Both the position numbers and the translations under genes were made by a program. The notes under the pieces were generated by a model. That model was not told where the DNA came from and did not search any database. It saw only the letters and a list, made by a program, of their open reading frames with translations. From positions 1 through 28,903 of IMG/VR virus record IMGVR_UViG_3300026518_000046: 28,903 bases of DNA; one strand, 5' to 3'. Every line of letters begins with the position of its first letter. Position 1 is the stretch's first letter. This DNA comes from a virus. Below, one piece after another: positions 8,314 to 18,128 of the stretch.

Positions 8314-9105
8314 TTATTTAGTTAAATTGTCTATTGTTTTAATTATTTCATCTTGATTTAATCTTATTCAATATTTATTTATAAAATATAAACTTGATAT
8401 TCCTAAAATAGTTATTAAAATTAAAATAGCTATTTTTTTAATACTCATTTTATTAAAAATATTAAATAAAAGTTTTATTAAATCCTTATTATCATTTATT
8501 TGTTTTAAAATATCCTTTTTATTTTGTTTATTATTTATTTCTTTAATTATTTTTGTATTATTTTCTTTTGTTTTTTCTTTTATTTCTATTTGTTTTTTTA
8601 GATATTTTCTAAATCAATCCATATCTCATGCAAAAAAATTTGATGAAGGATCTATTTTATTAGTAGTTATTTCTTTATGTCATAATACATTTTCAATTTT
8701 AATATTATTTCTTTTTATAATATCAAGTGATAATTCTTTTAAACTTTCTATTTGTTCTTTTGTATAAGGATCTTTTCAATTTCCATAATTTTCTAATTCA
8801 ATTCATACACTTATAGGATTTAAGTTCCATCCCCATCTTGTTTGTTCTTTTGGTCCTATATTAGATTTTCCAGTATGCCGAGCTATATAATTTTCTCAAA
8901 CTAATGCCCATATAATACCATCTTTTCCTATATAATAATGAACTGAAACTTTTGAATTAGGATTCCTTCAAGAAAGCATATTAAAATCTCATGGAGCATG
9001 TCATGCTGTATGATGTATAATTAAATATTTAATTATATCATTTTTATGTCTTAAATCTTTATTTTTAGTAAAGTTTAATAATTTTTGTTTAATTTTTGTT
9101 ATCAT
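8314..9105 (-). CDS. N-acetylmuramoyl-L-alanine amidase (endolysin) with C-terminal membrane helix
   Basis: 263 residues. Residues about 25-175 are an Amidase_2 (T7 lysozyme/PGRP-like) domain: YLIIHHTAGHAPGDF with the zinc His, SVHYYIGKDGIIWALV, ARHTGKS, WGWNLNPISVGIELENYGN, and GHKEI...KIDPSSNF with the second His and the K-x-D-P motif. It cleaves the bond between N-acetylmuramate and L-alanine. A charged coiled-coil-like linker (about 180-220) leads to one hydrophobic helix near residues 228-246. A membrane-linked lysin is unusual for a siphovirus and suggests signal-arrest-like or anchored release, but orientation is unclear. It is the last gene of the tail/lysis operon, next to the holin. 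Confidence 0.9.
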
Positions 9106-9173
9106 AATTTTATTTTTTAATTAAATATAAAAAAAATATTACTGAAAATCATACAAATATAAGATTTTCATTA

Positions 9174-9695
9174 TTATTTTTTTTCTTTATTTTTTTCTTT
9201 TTCTAAGTGTTCTTTTATTATTTCTTGTTTTATTTTTTCATCTATTTCTATACTATTAACTCAAGTTTTTACTTGTGTTTCTATTGTTGTTTTAACTATT
9301 CAAGATCAAACTCTTAATAATAATTTTAATGCATCAAATTCTGATATTTTTTCTCAATAATTTATTCCATAAATATTTCAAATGATAGAGTATAATTCTA
9401 CTAATGATATTGCTCATAGCATAGTATAAATATAATCTTGTGGATTTCAAATATTAAATATTTTTAATATTATTGCTACACTTAATAATAAAAATAAAAT
9501 AGATGTCTTTTTTATAATACCTTTTAAGGCTGTTTCACTTTTAAGGTTTTTATGCATAAATCATTTTATAATTCATGTTATAAAATCTAATATTATTAAA
9601 ATAAGGAATAAATAAAAAATTTCCTCTTTTATTCATAAATATATTAGTCAAGCACTTAAAGTTCATCAAATTAGTCAAATTGTCAGTTTTTCCAT
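9174..9695 (-). CDS. holin (phage holin family 4 / toxin-secretion type)
   Basis: 173 residues. Hydrophobic segments near 5-20, 26-46, 64-85 and 90-112. The stretch FLILIILDFITGIIKGFMHKNL, followed by SETALKGIIKKTSILFLLL and ELYSIIGNIYGIN, closely follows the phi-29/Cph1-type holin pattern (L-D-x-x-T-G-x-x-K-a...S...g-x-x-K-K) of Phage_holin_4_1. The C-terminal 45 residues are charged and soluble, as in the family. It makes lesions in the cytoplasmic membrane to let the amidase act; the amidase gene follows 68 bases downstream. Confidence 0.88.
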
Positions 9696-9732
9696 ATTAT
9701 TCCTTATTTTAGTTATATTATAAATTAAAGTT

Positions 9733-10215
9733 TTATTCCTCATCTTCTTTATAAGGATTATATTCTAATATATCTGCTTGTTTTGTTTTATATTCTGTTA
9801 TATCAGCAAATATATCATTTATCATTGTATATGTAGCATCTAATGCAATTTTTTGATCATTTGGAACATCTAATCAGTCTATAATAGGTTTTAATGCTAA
9901 TAATAAATTATATATATTATTTATTTGTTTATAGTAAGGATATTTTTGTAATATATATTTTTCTATTGTTTTTCTATTGTTTTCTAATATATCACTCCTT
10001 TTTCTTATTTCAAGCATATTTTTATAATCAGCATCACTAATTATTTTAATATCTTTTCAATTAACAATATTTATTTGTTTTAATTCCTTTTTCTTTAATT
10101 CAGTGTATTTTTTATCAGAAATTTTTAGAACAGCAAATTGCTTTATCTCTTTTAATTCATTAGGAGACAAAGCTTGTGCTTTTCAAGTAATTTTATCATA
10201 TCTTAAATATTTCAT
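9733..10215 (-). CDS. unknown tail-region protein
   Basis: 160 residues, starting MKYLRYDKITGKAQALSPNEL and ending in an acidic tail (YNPYKEDEE). Mostly helical and charged, with no clear motif. It lies between the large fibre-like gene and the holin, 17 bases after the former, so a fibre assembly or structural role is possible. Its helical C-terminal part (YNLLLALKPIIDGL, ALDATYTMINDI) is comparable in position and style with the gene at 24518-24892, which likewise follows a fibre gene; homology between the two is not established. Confidence 0.72.
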
Positions 10216-10232
10216 TTTTATTTTATTATATA

Positions 10233-11945
10233 TTATATAGTAACATTACAAGTTGTTATACTTGTGTTTGTAGTATCAGATAATGTAGGTGATATATCTG
10301 TGATTGTAGGAGTTTTTGAACTTGTTGATATTGTAGTATCTGTAAATGTAACAGATAAATTAGTTATTGATACTCATCAAGTATTTCAATCCCGAACACA
10401 GTTTCAATCTTGATAAGTTCATTCAACAAATTCTCTTTGTATATTTAAAATTTCTTCTGATGTATCTTTATCTATTGTATGTATAGTAAATCATCAATTT
10501 CTTTTAATTATATTATTAACTAATCATGAAGTATTTATTAAAGGAGTAATTAAAACATTTCATTTAATAGTATAATCACTATTCATTATAATATATAATA
10601 TTTTTCTTTCATTATATAATTCAAATAATAAGCTATATTCTCAACTATTAACATCATAAAATATTTTTCAAATTTCCCGAGAGTTTCAATCTGAATGTTC
10701 TAATGTTCAAGCAAATAATACATTATAGTTTGATGGATCTATTATTGCTATATTTTTTTGATATCAAATTATAATATTTGTTCAATCATCTCAAATTGCA
10801 TCTGCTTTATCAAAATCTGATGTATTACAACTTATAAGTTTATTTTGAGTATTATTATATAATAAACTATCTTTACTATAATAACATCAAAAATATAAAT
10901 CATTATTTAAAATTGTAGTATTATTAACAATTCAATTATTAGAAGTTGAAGGCATTGCTCTTTGAGCATTTGATGCAGAAACTGCAGAAAAAGTATCATC
11001 AGATAAATTTATAGTTCAAATAATAGAATTTGCAGATGCATTTTTATCCATTCATGAAATATAAATATATCAATTTGTTTCATCTAATATTGTTCAGAAA
11101 TTAGTATTATTCACATTTATTAAAAAATCTATTTCTTTTGTTATTAAAGCATTTAAATCAAAATCAAATTTTCAATAATAGAATTTTCAGTTACTATATT
11201 CTTTTCATATTATATATAAATTATTATTATATATATATGAATATCAACTATTAAAATAATTATCTAATTTTGGAGATATTGTTTTTTCTAATAATATATT
11301 TCAATCTTTATCTGTTTTAGTTATAACTAAAAAATAATATCATGAAGTTCATCAATCTGCATTTTTTAAACTATTAAAATAATATTTATTCAAATCTACA
11401 TCTTGAATTCATACTGCTGTTCAAGTATTATTATTATATGATAATAAATAATCATTAGCTCAATTAAAAACAATAGGAGCTGGTGTATTACATTTATCAC
11501 ATAATGTTTTAACTTTTATTGTTGTAGGTTTATTACTATTTTCACTATCATATATTTTAATTAAATCAGCATCAACAGTGCTTAATTTTTCAGCATTAGG
11601 CTTTTCATCAAACTGATTTAAGACTCATGCTGTTGCATATAAAGAAACTAATGCATTAGCATTAAAAGTTAGAGCATTATTAGTTATAGATTTAGTTCAT
11701 GCTGTATCATCTTGAATACATGCTTCTACTGCTCTATCAATAGTTAATGTATCTCAACTTCTTGCTGTAACTTCAACTATTTCTCTTTTTATACACTTAT
11801 TGTCAGAATTAAATTCCTCTAATGTTAATAATGTATTAGAAGATGGGAATATTGCTCATTCTCAATTCTTAACAGTTATTTGAGTATCACTTCAACTTAT
11901 TCAAGCTGTAATTATACTTGTGATATTATTATCTAAATTATACAT
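10233..11945 (-). CDS. large tail fibre / tail-tip protein with repeated beta segments
   Basis: 570 residues. The N-terminus (TAGISGSDTQITV, LLTLEEFNSD, REIVEVTARSGDTLTIDRAVE) resembles the attachment domain of phage tail proteins that carry such a beta module followed by 'S-L-Y-A-T-A' at the end of a helix. Residues about 150-500 are a series of Asn/Tyr/Ser-rich beta segments with recurring patterns such as YNNNLYIIGKEYSNGKFYYG and ETNGYIYISGM, suggestive of a beta-propeller. The Cys-containing LCDKCNTPAP near 158 is odd. It follows the hub gene by 4 bases. Likely contacts the host surface; fold is inference. Confidence 0.78.
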
Positions 11946-11949
11946 ATTT

Positions 11950-12966
11950 TTATTTGTTAATTATATTATTTATAAGTTCATTAAATTGTTCTTTGTATTT
12001 TGTATTGATTTGTATATTTCAATTATTATATTTAATACTTTTAATATAAGAATTTTTAACTTTTTTTCAAATATTTAATACTATAATTTTACTATTTATT
12101 AAATCATCTAATAAATACAAAAATTTAGTGTTTATATTTATATTATATTCCTCTTTTATTTCTCAATGTTCAGTTACAAGTAGATTTCAAATATCATTTG
12201 CTGTATTATCATCTAAGATATCATTCATTGTAATATGTTTTCTTATTTGTCAATATTCTGCAATACTATTAGTATTTTCATATAATCCTGTAGTGTTTCA
12301 TTGATTATATGTTAATAATAAAGAATTGTATAAATCTAATGTATCTTTTTTATTATTTAAATTATTTATATTATTTCAAACTATAAACGAATACTCTTTA
12401 TTTTTTTCTTTAATAAAATCAATTTTTCAATCTTGTCTAATATAAAATATTTGTCATTTAATTATTGATAACTCTTTATATACTTGCAAAAAGTTTTTAT
12501 TTTTTAATTCTATTTTAATAGTTGCTCAATCATCATCAATATCTCAAACTCATAACATATTAGGATATTCATTATTTAATCTTGTAAACATATCAGTTAT
12601 GATTTCTGTTGCTGTTTTATCATCATTTGCAGTGCTATTTTGATATATAAGATTAGTTAATAATAATCAAATACCTTTACAATGTATATTTATATTATAT
12701 GATCAATCTGATATTATTTCTTGTATTGTATCAATAAATCAAGCAAATATTAGTTGTTTTTCTGTATTTTTATATTCATATATTTCTATATAATCATTTA
12801 ATAATATATTTTCAAAATATTTATTATATTTAATAGAAAAATTTGCTGAGTTGATAATATTTACTCATAAAGCAATATTAACTCAGCTATTTACAAAATC
12901 ATTTTCTATATTTAATTTAAATTCTTTTTTACTATTAAATACTTTTATTTTATATTGTATATTCAT
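11950..12966 (-). CDS. baseplate hub-like tail protein
   Basis: 338 residues. The N-terminus (IQYKIKVFNSKKEFKLNIENDF ... INSANFSIKYN ... LLNDYIEIYEYKNTEKQLIFAGFIDTI ... YNINIHCKGIGLLL) follows the pattern of hub proteins of siphophages and related Tal N-terminal domains, in which a first beta domain contains 'd-x-I-x-I ... l-x-f-x-G-x-I' and a following 'C-x-G-x-x-x-L-L'. It comes after the distal tail protein by 4 bases and before the fibre. No peptidoglycan hydrolase domain is visible. Family call is by pattern and order. Confidence 0.75.
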
Positions 12967-12970
12967 TTTT

Positions 12971-13912
12971 CTATATATAAGTTTTATTATAAGATGTTTT
13001 TATTGTTAGATCAGCATTCCCATTTTTTTCTATTTTAATTTCATTATTTCATACTTTTAATGTTTTCATAACTCAATCATAATTTCTATTTGTATTATTT
13101 TTCTTAAATGTTCATAGTTTATAATTTAATTCTAATACATCTCAAGTTGTATAAGTTTTATTATATTCTATTATACTTTCATCATTTATATTTATTTTAA
13201 GGGAATCACTTGTTCAACTATTTACAGTAATATTTAATGTTATATAAGTTTCTTTTAATCAAATATTATTTATTAAAATAGTTCCTTGATTATCTCAACC
13301 TGATAATGCATAAGTTCAAGTTTCAGCAGTTATTTTATAATAATAAGGATCTAAACTTAAAAAGTTTATTTCTACTGTTGTGAATGTTTTATTATAATGT
13401 TCTTCTATTCTTGGATTTGAAATAGGAGTTACTCTAATTTGTCTATATTCTCAATTTATTTTTTTAATAAAACAATTTTGTCTTTTAGAAAGTTCTCATA
13501 ATAATATATCTAATTTATTCCTAAAATCAACTTCTGTTTTTCCTTGAATATAAATCTTTAATTTAATATTTTTTCCTCTAATATAATTAGAATTATAACC
13601 TATTCAATCTTTATTTAAACTATTATATATATTATAATTATAATTTTCACTCTCTTGAATATTTTGAATAAAATTTTGACTATTATTTATAATATTTAAT
13701 TCATGTAAACTATAATCTCATAAATAAAAATCATCTGTTAATCATGTTATATCAATTCTACAATTATAATTGTCTAATATTATATCAATAGGTGTATCTT
13801 GTTCAAATCAAGCTCACCCATTATTATTTCATCAAGCATTGTTTTTTACTATAATATAATTTCAACCTCAGTTTAAGGCTATACTATTAAATGTATTTCA
13901 GTTTAATATCAT
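12971..13912 (-). CDS. distal tail protein (Dit-like)
   Basis: 313 residues, stop TAG. Starts MILNGNTFNSIALNGGGNY. The region SNYIRGKNIKLKIYIQGKTEVDFRNKLDILLGELSKRQ is the Dit/tail-component pattern (R-x-I-x-i-x-g ... L-x-x-x-L ... ), followed by TTVEINFLSLDPYYYK, where family members have 'f-x-c-x-d-P-y-x-y'. The C-terminal half is a beta domain. Dit forms the ring joining the tail tube to the hub. It directly follows the tape measure gene, the canonical order. Many glycines are TGA, including triple-Gly turns near the start. Confidence 0.85.
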
Positions 13913-13924
13913 TTTTATTTTTTA

Positions 13925-15700
13925 TTAGTTAAATCTATTTTGATCTTTTAATTGTTCTGTAAGTTTTTCAGCAACAATATTTGATAATTCTTCCATATCT
14001 TGTTTATCTTTAATCTGTATATTATCTAAGTTAATATCAATTTTTATATCTTGATTTATAGGATTTGAATTTGGTAATGTTGAAACTCATACTTGAGATT
14101 TATTTATTAGAGTTGTTACAGGGTTGTTATTTGTATTATTTCATAAATCTTTTGTTTTTTTAATTTCATCATTTATTTGTTTTAATCATACTATACTCCT
14201 CTCTAAATTGTCAATTTTTAATGTGAATTCTGTTCAAATTAGAACATCTAATATAGATGTCAATGTCTTTAATGGAAATATTAAAAAATCTATTAAAGTC
14301 TTTCATACTCATTTAATTCATCATTCAAAAGTGATGAAATGTTTTGAGACTTGACTTAGACTTTTCTTTACTCCTTCAAAATCTGTAATCAATCTATATA
14401 TTCAATATCATAATAATGCTATTGCTCATATTATCAATCAAACTGGATTTAAAAATAAAGCTCTTAGTGCAATATTTAATGGTCACATTGCAGCAGTTAA
14501 TCATCACACTATTCAAGTTACTCATTGTATAGCAAATCATACTGTTCATAGTATGGCTAATAAAGATCAAATTACTATAACTCCTCATAATATAACTTTT
14601 GTTAAAGTTTTATGTTCTTTCATAAATGTTATAGTTGCTTTTATAACTGGTAATAAAGATTGTCATAAATCTATCATTGCAATACTTAATTTATTTTTTA
14701 ATATTGCAACTTGATTATTAAATCATTCATTTTGTTTTTTGACAGCTATATTTAATTTATTACTTCAACTTTCCATATCTGCAAGAGTATTATTAAAAGC
14801 TTCTGCACTTCATCAAGTTAAAGTTAATACAGTGTTTAATGCTTCTGTACTATTAAATAAAGCTCATATTTTATCTATATCTCAACCAGTTTTGTCTCCT
14901 ATTTCTTTTAATAATCAACTTAATCATTTTGTTTTTAAAGCTGTTGCATTAAATTCTATACCTAATTTTTTAGCCATTTTTGTAGCTTCTGATCAAGGTT
15001 TTAATATATTAGATATTGTTGCTTTTAATCAAGTATAGGCTTCACTTGCAGGTAATCAAGTTGTAGTTAATGCTGCTGTTGCTGCCATCAATCAAGTCAT
15101 TTTTACTCATGCTGTGCTTGCTAATCAAGCTATTCAACCAAATCATTGTGCTAATTCTGCTACTGTTGTTTTACCATTTTTTACAGTTTTAAACAATATA
15201 TCAGCTTGCTGTGCTGATGTATATCCTTGTTTTCAAAATGCATTTACTGCTGATGTTAAAATATTAGTTGCTTCTGCTGTTGTTCATAATCAAGCATTCG
15301 CTAAATCTGAACTTGCTTTTAGAGTTTCTAATGCTTTACCTGTATTAGTTATTCAAGCTGATATAATATCATATGCAGATTTTCATAAATCATCTGCACT
15401 TTGTGGACTATTTGCTACAAGTTCTTTAATTCATTTTGAATATGCTTTAATTTGTTCTCAACCATCATTAAATAAGGTGTTTATACTATTCATATTCTTT
15501 TCAAAATCTCATGCAAATTTAATACTTGTTCATATAGCTGCTCATGCTGCAATTGCATATTTTCAAAAAGACTTTGAAAGAGTATCTCAAACATTTCTTG
15601 CTTGTGATCTTATATTTCAAAGTGTAGTTCTTACATTATTCAATGCTGTTGCTGCATTATTTCTTGCATTTATAATTATGTCTAAATTAAAATTTTCCAT
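13925..15700 (-). CDS. tail tape measure protein (TP901 type)
   Basis: 591 residues. The core (about residues 70-330) is the TP901 tape-measure domain: LVANSPQSADDLGKSAYDIISAG, KALETLKASSDLANAGLGTT, ATNILTSAVNAFGK, TVAELAQGFGGIAGLASTAGV, MAATAALTTTGLPASEAYTGL, ALFNSTEALNTVLTL. Hydrophobic helices follow near 335-425 (VILGGVIVIGSLLAIL, VGLIIGAIALLGYGIY), as expected for the protein that enters the host membrane during ejection. The C-terminus ends in a charged helix. It is short for the family, implying a short tail. It is broken by dozens of TGA codons, all at places where Gly is conserved. Confidence 0.95.
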
Positions 15701-15712
15701 TTTTATATTTTA

Positions 15713-15949
15713 TTATATTTTAGATTTTTGTTCTTCTCTTTTCCTCATAATATTTTTTGCTTTAATATCTTCTATATGTATATTATAAAAAATATCTAAA
15801 TCACTTTCATCATGCTTTTGTAATTCTTTATAAGAGCAATGAAATACTTCTTTCATTAAAGTATAATCTCTAACATAATTAGAAGCATTTCATTTTCCTT
15901 GTAAATTTTGTTTTATTTTACTAATATTATTTTTATATAATATTATTTT
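15713..15949 (-). CDS. tail assembly chaperone extension made by -1 frameshift
   Basis: A 78-residue open frame with no useful start codon that joins the upstream chaperone frame at a run of nine A (minus strand; 15946-15954). Slipping back one base on A-AAA-AAA gives ...LNSKKK then IILYKNNISKIKQNL ... VFHCSYKELQKHDESDLDIFYNIHIEDIKAKN. A G/GT-type -1 fusion just before the tape measure gene is conserved in long-tailed phages, and this position, the heptamer and the lack of an independent start all fit. The extension would be made in small amounts relative to the shorter protein. Confidence 0.75.
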
Positions 15950-16236
15950 TTTTTACTATTTAATCTAATATCAGTTATAATTTTTACTATTTCATTTACA
16001 TCTTCTTCTTGTAATTCATCTAATTCATCTTCTTTTAATCATGTCATTTTCATTATTACAACATCTTGTGCTTTTAATATATTCGAAGATGGTATGTTCA
16101 TATTAGATAAATCATCTCATTCTAATTTTGTCAAATCTACTCAATCTAACAAAGCTGCTTTTTCAGCTTTTGAAACTCAATAGTTAAAATTTTCTTTTAT
16201 TTCTATTTCATTTCATTCTTTTGTTTCATATATCAT
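15943..16236 (-). CDS. tail assembly chaperone (G-like)
   Basis: 97 residues. Starts MIYETKEGNEIEIKENF and includes SKAEKAALLDGVDLTKLEGDDL, then VIMKMTGLKEDELDELQEEDVNEIVKII. The last part matches the pattern of chaperones that wrap the tape measure protein (a helix pair with 'l-x-g-l-x-x-e-e-l-d-x-L'). It ends in SKKK just after a run of nine A in the mRNA, which is the frameshift site for the longer GT-like product. Next downstream is the tape measure gene. Confidence 0.82.
15946..15954 (-). promoter_or_regulatory. -1 ribosomal frameshift slippery run (A9)
   Basis: Nine A in the mRNA immediately before the chaperone stop TAA. Reading A-AAA-AAA and slipping back one base joins the frame to the 78-residue extension. 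Confidence 0.75.
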
Positions 16237-16248
16237 TTTTATTTTTTA

Positions 16249-16716
16249 TTAAATATTAAAATGTTCTCAGCAAGCTGGACACTCAACTATTTTTGTTTTA
16301 TCACTTACTTCTCTATCACTATTATCTTTTATATTATCAAAATCAATATTTTCTGTATCAAAATTTATATCTAAACCCCAATCTTCTAATAAGTCTGTAT
16401 TATAATCCTCTTCTAATAGTTCTAAATCCCATTCTCAAAATCATACATTATCTTTAATGATAAATTCTTTTTTTTGATCTTCTGTTAAATCATCTGCTTT
16501 AATAAAAGGAACATCCTTATATTTTAATTCTTTTAATGCTTTTAATCTCATATTTCAACCTAATACTACATTATTATTATCTAATATTAAAGGTCTTAAT
16601 TCAAGCATTTTAGGAAATTCTTTAATAGATTTTTTTAATTTTTCTAATTGTTCCTTTTTAATTGTTCTTGGATTTGTTTTATTTTCTTTTATTTCACTAA
16701 TTTTTATATATTCCAT
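16249..16716 (-). CDS. ParB/sulfiredoxin-fold domain protein with C-terminal Cys-x-x-Cys
   Basis: 155 residues. Residues 1-90 are a ParB-like N-terminal domain: IKENKTNPRTIKKEQLEKLKKSIKEF, LRPLILDNNNVVLGGNMRLKALKEL (the 'G-G-x-x-R' box with TGA-coded Gly), then KDVPFIKADDLTEDQKKEFIIKDN. It lacks the helix-turn-helix of a true partition ParB. The C-terminus VECPACGEHF resembles half a zinc finger, as in ParB-like/methylase-linked phage proteins. Similar genes occur beside terminase genes in many phages; DNA nicking, regulation or packaging roles are possible. It sits 12 bases before the chaperone gene. Confidence 0.82.
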
Positions 16717-16719
16717 AAT

Positions 16720-16914
16720 TTATTTTTTATTAATATTTATTATTCAAGGTACTTGATAATTATATTTTCATACTTGTTTTATATATTTTGTGTAATCTAA
16801 TGTATACTCATGTATATTAGACTTGTTTATTCATAATAATTTTAATCTTGTCTCTAAGTTATTATTAAATTCATTATTAATATTTTTTATAGTTTCATTC
16901 ATTAAATTTGTCAT
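16720..16914 (-). CDS. small unknown protein
   Basis: 64 residues (MTNLMNETIKNINNEF ... YTKYIKQVGKYNYQVPGIININKK). No motif recognised. It fits snugly between the DUF5681-like gene and the ParB-like gene (3 bases to the latter), so it is very likely translated. Starts at codons 16912-16914; another Met lies four codons in. Confidence 0.65.
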
Positions 16915-16932
16915 ATTTTTATATATAAATAA

Positions 16933-17346
16933 TTATAAATTTTTTAATCTATCTTTTAATAAATCAATTTCTTCTGTTGCTTCTATATTTATATTATTAT
17001 TAGTTTGAGTAGCTTTTCAAAATACTCTATCTAACAAACTATTTATAGCATAAAATCATTTATTACTTATTAAATTTTTTATTATTACTCTTAAAATCAT
17101 AGGTGTTTCTTTATCTTGTAATAATTCTTTAAGATCATTTTCATTTAAATTAAATAATAAAGATAATACATCTTCTATTTCTTTCTTACTTACCATTTTT
17201 ACTCATTTTTCTTTTAATTGATCTGTAATATTATTTAATAATTTTTTAGGAGCACCTTTTTTGTTTATATTATTAGGATTTTGTTTAAATCAATTTGTAT
17301 TTCATTTTCATTTAAATCTTTTAATTCTTTCTGTATCTTTTGTCAT
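16933..17346 (-). CDS. DUF5681-like protein, possible terminase small subunit
   Basis: 137 residues, very basic at the start: RIKRFKGKGNTNGFKQNPNNINKKGAPKKLLNN matches the 'f-k-x-G-x-S-G-N-P-x-G-R-P-K' type N-terminus of DUF5681 proteins. After a helical middle, MILRVIIKNLISNKGFYAINSLLDRVFGKATQ is the other conserved part (A-x-x-x-L-L-D-R-x-x-G-K-x-x-Q). Such proteins are common next to phage terminases and are often guessed to be the small, DNA-binding terminase subunit. Here it is the first gene after the late promoter at 17454-17481 and about 10 kb from the large terminase gene, so the role is uncertain. Confidence 0.78.
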
Positions 17347-17453
17347 TTTTATATAATTATAAAATAATAATTATTTTTTATTATTTAATATATTATTATT
17401 TCATTGTTTTACATATATTATTATAATAGGAAAAATAATTAAACCTTTATTAT

Positions 17454-17481
17454 ATAATAAAAAAAACAAGTTTTTTTTCAA
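17454..17481 (-). promoter_or_regulatory. late promoter of the tail/lysis operon
   Basis: TTGAAA at 17476-17481 and TATTAT at 17454-17459, 16-base spacer. The spacer contains a second CTTG. It drives nine kilobases of packaging, tail and lysis genes with an untranslated leader of about 100 AT-rich bases. Confidence 0.75.
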
Positions 17482-17495
17482 GTTTTTTTACTATT

Positions 17496-17777
17496 TTATA
17501 TATCTAATATCATATTTGTTAGTTGTTGTATATATTTTATTTCTACTTCTGTAATATATTCAATTCATTTTAATATTTTATAATTTTCTTCTACTTTACT
17601 TTGTTTTAATAATTGTGCAGTTTCTTGATTTAATAAAGATGCATAGCATCATTTTAATATATCTTCAACTTGTCAAGGTGTATTTAATCAATAATATTTT
17701 AATAAATTACTAATTTTTTCAAAATTTAATGGTTTTTGATTTTCAATAATTTCTGTTTTAATTGTATTTGTTTCCAT
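17496..17777 (-). CDS. small unknown early-region protein
   Basis: 93 residues: METNTIKTEIIENQKPLNFEKISNLLKYYGLNTPGQVEDIL ... ETAQLLKQSKVEENYKIL ... MILDI. Helical and soluble. No family recognised. Its start follows the stop of the membrane-protein gene by 3 bases, and it is the last gene before the late promoter. Confidence 0.7.
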
Positions 17778-17780
17778 TTT

Positions 17781-18116
17781 TTAATAGTTATATAATAAAA
17801 ATAATAATTTTAATCATATATATATTACATATAAATAATATATATTTATTCATATTATTAAATAATAAAACTTATTTAATAATTCTTTTTTATGTTTAAA
17901 TATTGTTAATAAAATATAAGTTATAATTATAATAACCCATATTTTTAATATTATAAAATTCCATATATTTCATGCCCATATTTTATTTGCTTCTATATTA
18001 TTAAAAGCACTAAATATATTTGTTTTATATTTTATAGAATACATATAACTATTTAATATAGTTATAATGTAATCTATAAAATTTAATGTTAATAATGTAT
18101 ATATTTGTTTTTTCAT
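17781..18116 (-). CDS. DUF5658-like small membrane protein
   Basis: 111 residues with three hydrophobic helices. The pattern LLTLNFIDYIITILN ... NNIEANKIWA ... FIILKIWVIIIITYILLTIF ... YYLIIGINIYYLYVIYIGL follows DUF5658 (L-N-x-x-D-x-x-x-T ... E-x-N-P ... K ... Y ... N), a small integral membrane family of unknown function found in bacteria, archaea and phages. Located downstream of the metallophosphoesterase gene by 12 bases. Could alter the host membrane, for example superinfection exclusion, but there is no direct evidence. Confidence 0.72.
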
Positions 18117-18128
18117 TTAAATAAATAA

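Noticed and set aside
9105-9185. A hydrophobic extension (NENLIFVGFSVIFFLYLIKK) beyond the holin stop, as a possible frameshift product
   Set aside because: Entering that frame at the A8 run needs a +1 shift, not the usual -1, and there is no start codon; the frame is short enough to be chance.
15114-15788. Long open frames on the plus strand, e.g. 15114-15788, 1392-1802, 19641-20078, 23270-23578
   Set aside because: They lie opposite well-supported minus-strand genes (tape measure, capsid, helicase) and their translations show no family pattern; they are shadows made possible by low stop frequency on that strand.
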